NCBI GenBank assembly: GCA_016875665.1
Contig: VGPA01000046.1
Location: forward strand, 1-9,245
Length of the DNA: 9,245 nucleotides
Reading direction: 5' to 3'
From: Chloroflexota bacterium
GTDB lineage: Bacteria; Chloroflexota; Limnocylindria; P2-11E
Shown: one piece after another, positions 6,181-9,245 of the stretch
Layout: each line of letters opens with the position of its first letter
Numbering within the stretch: position 1 is the first letter of the stretch
Notes under the pieces: model-generated
Databases searched by the model: none
What the model saw: the letters and a program-made list of their open reading frames with translations, nothing else
What the model was told of the DNA's origin: nothing
Made by a program: the position numbers and the translations under genes

Positions 6181-7413
6181 GTGGTGAACGTAGGGCACGG
6201 ACGCACGCGTGTGGCCGACGCGCTCCGCCGCCAGGCCGCGACGCTCGCCTACTGCGTCTCGAATGTCTTCGCGAACCAGCCAGCGCTCGAACTGGCAGGA
6301 AGGCTGGCCCAGCTTACCCCCGGCGACCTCAACAACTTCCAGTTCACGTCCGGCGGCTCGGAGGCGACCGAAGTCGCGATCAAGCTGGCGCGCCAGTACC
6401 ACCTCGCCCGCGGGAACGAAAGCAAGCACCTCGTGATCGCGCGCTGGCAGAGCTATCACGGAGCCACCCTGGGGGCGCTTTCGGCCACTGGCATGATCAG
6501 CCGGCGCGCGAAGTTCAAGCCTCTGCTTCTCGATTTCCCACACGCGGCACCGAACAACTGCTACCGATGTCCATTCGGAAAGGAGTACCCGACCTGCGAG
6601 ATGGCATGCGCCAATGACCTCGAGCAGGTCATCCTGCGCACAGGGCCGGAGCGAGTAGCGGCGTTCATCGCAGAGCCGGTCGTGGGGTCCGCCGGCGGCG
6701 CGATCCCGCCTCGGCCCGAGTACTTCCCGATCATCCGCGAGATCTGTGATCGCTACGACGTTCTGTTCATCGCCGACGAGGTCATCACCGGGCTCGGACG
6801 GACGGGCCGCAACTTCGGCATCGACCACTGGGGGGTGGTGCCCGACCTCATGACGATGGCCAAGGGCCTCAGTGGCGGCTACGCACCCCTGGGAGCAGTG
6901 GCGATCTCGGACCGAGTAGCGAGTGAATTTCGCGAGAAGCGCGTTGCTTTCGACCACATCTTGACCTATGGCGCGAACCCGCTCGCCACCGCGGCAGCCT
7001 GCGAGGTGCTGGAGATCCTGGTCGAGGAAGGTCTCGTTGAGCGGGCCGCGCGTCTCAGCGAGGGATTCCTTGCGCGAGGAAAGAGACTGCTCGCACACGC
7101 GATCGTTGGAGACGTTCGTGGCGTCGGCCTGTTGATGGGCGTGGAGCTGGTACGTGATCGCGCCACGAAGGAGCCTTTCCCACCCGACGCGAGGGCCGCC
7201 GCTGTCGTTGCCGGCGAGGCGCTTCGGCGCGGACTCGTGCTCTATCCCTCGAGTGGCACCGCGGATGGCGTCGCCGGCGATCACTTCCTGATCTGCCCAC
7301 CACTCACCATCGGCGAAGCGGAGCTCGACCTCCTGTTCGAGATCCTCGACGAGTCGGTCGCCGCGGCCGAGCTGCGTCTCAAGGTCCGCGCTGAACCAAT
7401 CTTGACGACTTGA
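6181..7413 (+). CDS. Class III PLP-dependent aminotransferase (start uncertain, probably 5'-frameshifted)
   Basis: This is a fold-type I omega-aminotransferase that moves amino groups between an amine or amino acid and a keto acid. Counting from the GTG at 6181, FTSGGSEATE (55-64) and YHGATLGALSATG (92-104) are cofactor-site motifs. IADEVITGLGRTG (197-209) holds the PLP-binding Asp199, and MAKGLSGGYAPLGA (226-239) holds the Schiff-base Lys228. NCYRCPFGKEYPTCEMAC (126-143) carries four cysteines. Homology clearly continues upstream of 6181 in the same frame to about 6070 (VFPLDP, then YPVLVRGEGSWVWDETGKRYLDAVAG). The GTG at 6181, the first normal start in frame, therefore removes about 38 conserved residues. 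The full gene was probably 6002-7413. The specific substrate cannot be assigned, and whether the present gene is active is doubtful. Confidence 0.9.
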   Translation: MVNVGHGRTRVADALRRQAATLAYCVSNVFANQPALELAGRLAQLTPGDLNNFQFTSGGSEATEVAIKLARQYHLARGNESKHLVIARWQSYHGATLGALSATGMISRRAKFKPLLLDFPHAAPNNCYRCPFGKEYPTCEMACANDLEQVILRTGPERVAAFIAEPVVGSAGGAIPPRPEYFPIIREICDRYDVLFIADEVITGLGRTGRNFGIDHWGVVPDLMTMAKGLSGGYAPLGAVAISDRVASEFREKRVAFDHILTYGANPLATAAACEVLEILVEEGLVERAARLSEGFLARGKRLLAHAIVGDVRGVGLLMGVELVRDRATKEPFPPDARAAAVVAGEALRRGLVLYPSSGTADGVAGDHFLICPPLTIGEAELDLLFEILDESVAAAELRLKVRAEPILTT

Positions 7414-7445
7414 GCGACTAGTGCCGCTGTGAAGAAGCGTGCCGT

Positions 7446-7460
7446 CGACCTGCGAGGTCG
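7446..7460. terminator. Small perfect hairpin downstream of the aminotransferase
   Basis: CGACCT-gcg-AGGTCG is a perfect 6-base-pair stem with a 3-base loop, 33 bases after the aminotransferase stop. There is no T-tract on either side, so a Rho-independent terminator is only possible. It could also be chance in GC-rich DNA. Confidence 0.2.
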
Positions 7461-7463
7461 TGT

Positions 7464-7471
7464 CGCAACTT
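7464..7471 (+). repeat. 8-base direct repeat, right copy (CGCAACTT)
   Basis: This is the partner of 4831-4838. It lies just past the end of the aminotransferase and within the non-homologous tail of the MFS reading frame, close to where transporter homology stops. Confidence 0.35.
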
Positions 7472-8396
7472 AGCTGCGTCGCCCTCGTAGGACACGGCCA
7501 GGCAATGCCCCAGTGTGCCCCGCCGGCCGTGGCCGACGATCGAGGCGGCGGTCACCGTACCGACGAGCGAGCCGAGGCTCTGCGCCGCGAGGATCGATGA
7601 CAGCTCGGCCGCCCCGACGTGGAACACGTCGTGCGCCACCGCCGGATGCAGATTGTGGAGCGGCCGCACGAGGAGGCTCGCCACGACCGACGTCACGATC
7701 AGCCACTTCATCTCGGGGACGCCCGGGGATAGCGGAAGCCCCCCATCAGCGATCGCAGCGCCCCCATCGGCGAGCGCGACTGCGAGCCGCCGCCCTCGGG
7801 CGGCGCGGCCGGGAGCCCGAGCAGGAGCAGCATTCCCGCCACCGTCGACGCGGCGTTCACGGCCATGACGCCCCCGACGCCGATCGGCCCGATGAGCACA
7901 CCCGCGACCAGTGGGCCGATCAGGCCGACCGTCTGATTCGTCCCCTGGCTCAGGCTGACCGCATCCACAAGCGCGCCGGGCGGCACAACCCGGGAGAGCA
8001 TCACCTGCTGCGCGGGGCCGCCGATCGACATGCCGACCGCGGCCACGAGGACGCCCGCCATGAGCACAATGATGTTCGCCCGACCCGCGATCGTGAGTGC
8101 CGCAAGCACGCCCGCACTCGCGGCGATGGCAACACGAGACAGCCGGAGCACGGTGCGGCGGTCGTACCAGTCCGTGAGCACGCCCCCGAGCAGCCCGAAG
8201 GCGATCGACGGTACGCCGCGTGCGAGTCCCATCAGGCCGATGTACAGCGGCGCAAGTTCGGGACGGCCCTCCTCGACCGCGATGAGGACGGCGAGCCATC
8301 CTGTGGCCAGCTGCTGCATCCCGATGCCGAAGAAGGCGATGGACTGGCCGCCCCACAGGAGCCGGTAGTGGGAGTGGCGCAGCACCGCGGCCGCGT

Positions 8397-9245
8397 TCAG
8401 CGTGGCTTGGCCCCGACGGCGGCGGCGATCGCCGCACGGGCGGCGCCCGGCTCCATGACGAGCCGGCGCACGTCTCCCTCGCGGCGAGTCACACCCCGGT
8501 CGTCCAGGAGCTGCATCAGCGGAAGGGTGTGCTTCCGGCTCGACCCGGAGAGGTCGCGCGCCCGCGCCACCGTGATGGTCGGCGCCTTCGCCAGCTCGCC
8601 GATCACGGCGTCCGCGAACGCCTGGACCGCCTCCGGCAGGAACACGGCATCGGTGCCGACGCGCACCAGGTCGTGCCGCTCGGCGAGCGCCACGAGCAGC
8701 TCGCGGTCGATCGCGAACTCCGATTCGAGCTCCTTCGGCGACGGCGGACTGAGTGGCTCGCGCGCGAGCGCCCGCTTCGCGCGCGACCAGCGCTCCTCCT
8801 GCTCGTCGGAGAGGCGCGGGCTGAAGCCCGCGAGCGCGAGGGCGCTCCCCCGCTCGGCGATCCGCCCCGACGCGACGAGGCTCGCGACGAGCGCCGCGAA
8901 CGGCTTTGGCGCGAGGCCGAGCGAGGAGCGCACCTCCTCGCGCGGCGTCCCCGCCCGCAGCGGGGTCTTGCGGTGCGCCAGTGCGCACGACCGCTCCACG
9001 CGCGTCGCGAGCGAGTCGTACGCGCCGCGCGCGATGAGCGCGTCGCCGAGGCGCACCGCGTCGCCCCGCTCCAGAAGCTCGGCGACGGCGGCCTCACGCT
9101 CGGCGGCGTCGAGGCCGGAGAGCCTGCCCGCCTCGTCGGCCGACCGGGGCTCGTCGAGGGAGACCAGCAGGCGCGATGCCGGCGACGGCGCGGCTCGCCG
9201 CTCGAGAGACGCGACCGCGTCGGCGCGGCGGCGCAGACGCGCCGA
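8397..9245 (-). CDS. selB: Selenocysteine-specific elongation factor SelB, C-terminal part (runs off the window)
   Basis: SelB delivers Sec-tRNA to the ribosome at UGA codons by binding the SECIS hairpin of the mRNA. The frame is open to the window edge, and the visible 282 residues correspond to the winged-helix domains; the GTPase domain lies beyond position 9245. HRKTPLRAGTPREEVRSSLG (about 91-110 of the fragment) and AGFSPRLSDEQEERW are typical WH2-WH3 sequence. SSRKHTLPLMQLLDDRGVTRR (about 8480-8545) followed by EGDVRRL is the WH4 SECIS-binding signature. The C-terminus is normal, ending at TGA 8397-8399. The downstream MFS gene follows closely, possibly in one transcript. No selA, selD or tRNA-Sec gene is visible here. 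Confidence 0.93.
   Translation of the reverse strand, partial: SARLRRRADAVASLERRAAPSPASRLLVSLDEPRSADEAGRLSGLDAAEREAAVAELLERGDAVRLGDALIARGAYDSLATRVERSCALAHRKTPLRAGTPREEVRSSLGLAPKPFAALVASLVASGRIAERGSALALAGFSPRLSDEQEERWSRAKRALAREPLSPPSPKELESEFAIDRELLVALAERHDLVRVGTDAVFLPEAVQAFADAVIGELAKAPTITVARARDLSGSSRKHTLPLMQLLDDRGVTRREGDVRRLVMEPGAARAAIAAAVGAKPR

Larger units (their letters stand above)
4839..7463 (+). mobile_element. Putative mosaic insertion carrying IS21 debris, peptidase fragment and aminotransferase
   Basis: This plus-strand block sits between minus-strand genes on both sides. It contains a piece of the IS21 helper ATPase IstB, a 5'-truncated M20 peptidase and a class III aminotransferase. 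To its right the MFS transporter has lost its C-terminal part. Codon use is visibly less GC-biased than in the gcv genes: sample 60-base rows gave roughly 63% GC at 5221 against about 82% at 3601. The edges are set by the CGCAACTT direct repeat and are tentative. No complete transposase, istA or clear terminal inverted repeats were found, so it is not an intact element. Confidence 0.35.
7418..8385 (-). pseudogene. MFS transporter, frameshifted and truncated at the C-terminus
   Basis: This is a membrane efflux-type major facilitator (MFS_3 / enterobactin exporter-like). The GTG at 8385, 11 bases after the selB stop, is the likely start. Hydrophobic helices follow, with the loop 2-3 signature GGVLTDWYDRRTVL about 60-75 residues in and a six-helix first half. 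After GALRSLMGGFRYPR the frame ends at TGA 7708-7710. The next segment (MKWLIVTSVVASLLVRPLHNL, then AAQSLGSLVGTVTAASIVG) continues the same protein in another frame from ATG 7711. One missing base in the CCCCGGG run (7722-7728) explains the break. Homology fades after GHGRRGTL (about 7510), and the frame then runs through unrelated sequence to 7418. About 290 of the expected 400 or more residues remain, so four of twelve helices are lost. Confidence 0.85.

Noticed and set aside
5977..7284. 435-codon minus-strand ORF opposite the aminotransferase
   Set aside because: The plus strand carries clear class III aminotransferase motifs. The antisense product has no recognisable domain.
7708..7710. 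TGA in the MFS gene as a selenocysteine codon, given selB next door
   Set aside because: The homologous sequence continues in a different frame after this point, so it is a frameshift and not a recoded stop.
1..9245. CRISPR arrays, toxin-antitoxin pairs, defence or biosynthetic clusters
   Set aside because: No regularly spaced repeats and no genes of such families were seen on either strand.

Overview
The window comes from a GC-rich bacterium. Coding is dense, GTG starts are frequent and genes overlap by ATGA. The glycine decarboxylase is the two-subunit type (separate gcvPA and gcvPB), and a selB gene is present. Two-subunit P-protein is typical of many Gram-positive and deep-branching lineages and unlike the single-chain GcvP of Escherichia coli. 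This fits an uncultured or deep-branching high-GC phylum, but the sequence alone does not name it.

Left part (49-4816, minus strand): a tightly packed operon read from right to left. It runs from a flavin reductase-like protein through gcvT, gcvH and gcvPA to gcvPB. The four gcv genes encode the T, H and both P proteins of the glycine cleavage system. The L protein (lipoamide dehydrogenase) is not in the window. Three junctions are ATGA stop/start overlaps and the fourth is a 4-base gap, so the operon looks translationally coupled.

Middle part (about 4839-7463, plus strand): an island of opposite orientation, lower GC and mosaic content. It holds an internal fragment of an IS21-type istB ATPase, joined at about 5170 to the C-terminal half of an M20 family peptidase. 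After about 110 bases without recognisable content comes a nearly complete class III aminotransferase whose 5' end looks frameshifted. An exact 8-base direct repeat, CGCAACTT (4831-4838 and 7464-7471), brackets the island and may be an insertion footprint or a coincidence.

Right part (about 7418-9245, minus strand): the C-terminal part of selB, running off the window edge, followed by an MFS transporter gene. The transporter has a one-base frameshift and has lost its C-terminal third where the island begins.

The simplest reading is that a minus-strand region (selB, MFS transporter, missing DNA, flavin reductase-gcv operon) was interrupted by a scarred foreign insertion that carries IS21 debris and an amino-acid-metabolism gene. 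The flanking minus-strand genes on the left are intact. I do not see a convincing new molecular system. The points of interest are the mosaic island, its effect on the promoter region of the gcv operon, the flavin reductase gene leading that operon, and the frameshifted genes.
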